Source of the DNA: Acidimicrobiia bacterium
GTDB lineage: Bacteria; Actinomycetota; Acidimicrobiia; Spongiisociales; SHLN01
Length of the DNA: 5,252 nt
Assembly: GCA_030624805.1 (NCBI GenBank)
Contig: JAUXJL010000174.1
Coordinates: forward strand, 1-5,252
Reading direction: 5' to 3'
Shown here in pieces: positions 4,437 through 5,252 of the stretch (position 1 is its first letter; each line of letters starts with the position of its first letter). The position numbers and the translations under genes are program-made. The notes below the pieces were generated by a model. It saw nothing but the letters and a program-made list of their open reading frames with translations, searched no databases and had not been told where the DNA came from.

Positions 4437-5252
4437 GCGACCGCCTCGGTGCGTTCCGGTACCAAAACATCTGAGGCGAGGATCACGAGGCCAATCCAGA
4501 GCAGGTCGGCAACGAATAGATGCAGCAGCTGCAGCCACACAGGCGCAGCCAACAGTGCGTTGATGGTGCCGAGGGCGAGCTGGCCGAACACCAGCAGACT
4601 GACCAGTCGAGCCAGCTGACCGACGCGGCCCGGTCGACGATCCGCTAGCTGGTTGGATACCCACGCGGCATAGAGGCCCGCCCCAACCGCTATCAACGGG
4701 TGAAAGATGCGCAGCCGCTCGAAGACATGGCCGGTGGCCGAAAGCTCTCTCTCGAACCCCTCAATGAACGTGTCCACCGGGAACAATGTGTCTCCGAGGG
4801 CCGCAATCGCCCCGCTGACCCCTACCGCCAGCATGGCGGCACCCACCGCCCATACCATCCGGCGCTCCCGGCCGGTAACCGAAACCCCGTGACCCGGTGC
4901 AGTGGCCGATGACCACCAGGCCGTCAGTGTTGCGGCGGCCAGGAGTAGCAGCGTGTTGGCGAAATGGCCGGCCTGCCAGTAGGCCCGGCTCACTCCCTCG
5001 AAATCGCCCGTTTGTTCGAAGAGCACGAGCCCGGCGCCAATCAGCGATTCCACGATCACAAGACCCAGGGTCGCCCAGGCTGCCCACCTCACCCGGTGAC
5101 GACGGGGGTAGGCCCGCAGCGCCATCACGAGCACAGACACAATAAGGACGCCGAGGGCAGCCGAAGTCAAGCGATGCACGAGTTCAATGGTGGTTTCCGC
5201 AGAGCCGGTCAACGGAAGAGCTTCACCATCACAGCTCGGCCAGCTGTTACCA
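4433..5252 (-). CDS. ctaA: Heme A synthase (CtaA/Cox15), 5' end outside window
   Basis: The membrane enzyme oxidises the heme O methyl group to the formyl group of heme A for cytochrome oxidase. The frame is open to the window edge, so the gene is 5'-truncated: 272 codons are visible and the first helix is missing. The visible part starts GNSWPSCDGE, matching the CGxxWPxC loop of Bacillus-type CtaA (visible Cys7; the partner Cys should be the next codon outside). E23-x-x-H26 followed by R is the conserved ExxHR motif. H96 (WQAGH), H184 (RIFHP) and H244 (LLHLFVADLLW) complete the four expected heme-ligand histidines, and ALGDTLFP is the usual loop after the middle helix. Seven of eight helices are visible. 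A TTG at 5212 could be read as a start, but conserved sequence lies upstream of it. The stop overlaps the ctaB start as ATGA. Confidence 0.95.
   Translation of the reverse strand, partial: GNSWPSCDGEALPLTGSAETTIELVHRLTSAALGVLIVSVLVMALRAYPRRHRVRWAAWATLGLVIVESLIGAGLVLFEQTGDFEGVSRAYWQAGHFANTLLLLAAATLTAWWSSATAPGHGVSVTGRERRMVWAVGAAMLAVGVSGAIAALGDTLFPVDTFIEGFERELSATGHVFERLRIFHPLIAVGAGLYAAWVSNQLADRRPGRVGQLARLVSLLVFGQLALGTINALLAAPVWLQLLHLFVADLLWIGLVILASDVLVPERTEAVA

Noticed and set aside
4437..4664. N-terminal extension of the ctaB frame to a start at 4664
   Set aside because: The 76 extra residues are an out-of-frame reading of ctaA; the start at 4436 has a GAGG 7 nt upstream and the correct family length.
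5210..5212. TTG start for ctaA at 5212
   Set aside because: The frame is open to the window edge and encodes the conserved WPxC loop upstream of this codon, so the true start lies outside.

Overview
The window is GC-rich bacterial DNA in which every gene I can support lies on the minus strand. Gene content, the short intergenic gaps, an apparently near-leaderless start and the style of the transporter suggest an actinobacterium, perhaps an uncultivated Acidimicrobiia-like lineage. This assignment is an inference from composition and gene content and has low certainty.

Reading in the direction of transcription (right to left): 5252-4433 holds the 3'-most 272 codons of ctaA (heme A synthase, start outside the window). 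It overlaps ctaB (heme O synthase, 4436-3528) by an ATGA junction, so the two steps from heme B to heme A are encoded as one coupled unit for cytochrome oxidase assembly. Next comes a 311-bp non-coding stretch (3527-3217). It contains two heptanucleotide tandem arrays (GCGTATT-type at 3466-3500, GCAGGAC-type at 3367-3436), a candidate extended -10 promoter, a 16-residue leader peptide MTSTYFAFFFFGPTPG (3342-3292), and a strong intrinsic terminator (3269-3243) ending 26 nt before the next start codon.

That leader precedes a second gene group: a bifunctional DAHP synthase/chorismate mutase (3216-2152), an MFS transporter of unknown substrate (2133-829) and a SAM hydrolase/DUF62 family protein (815-12). 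They are separated by only 18 and 13 nt, so they are probably co-transcribed.

The most interesting signal is the leader. A Phe-rich peptide, a competing antiterminator whose 5' arm contains the leader's own stop codon, an upstream stem that can sequester the region, and a terminator together look like a complete phenylalanine-responsive ribosome-mediated attenuator. It would control the first committed step of aromatic amino acid synthesis plus the Phe/Tyr branch-point mutase. Secondary points are unusual active-site residues in the DAHP synthase (KIPRS in place of KPRTS; Glu where the fourth metal ligand is normally Asp) and in the SAM hydrolase (Asp at the position of the triad His).
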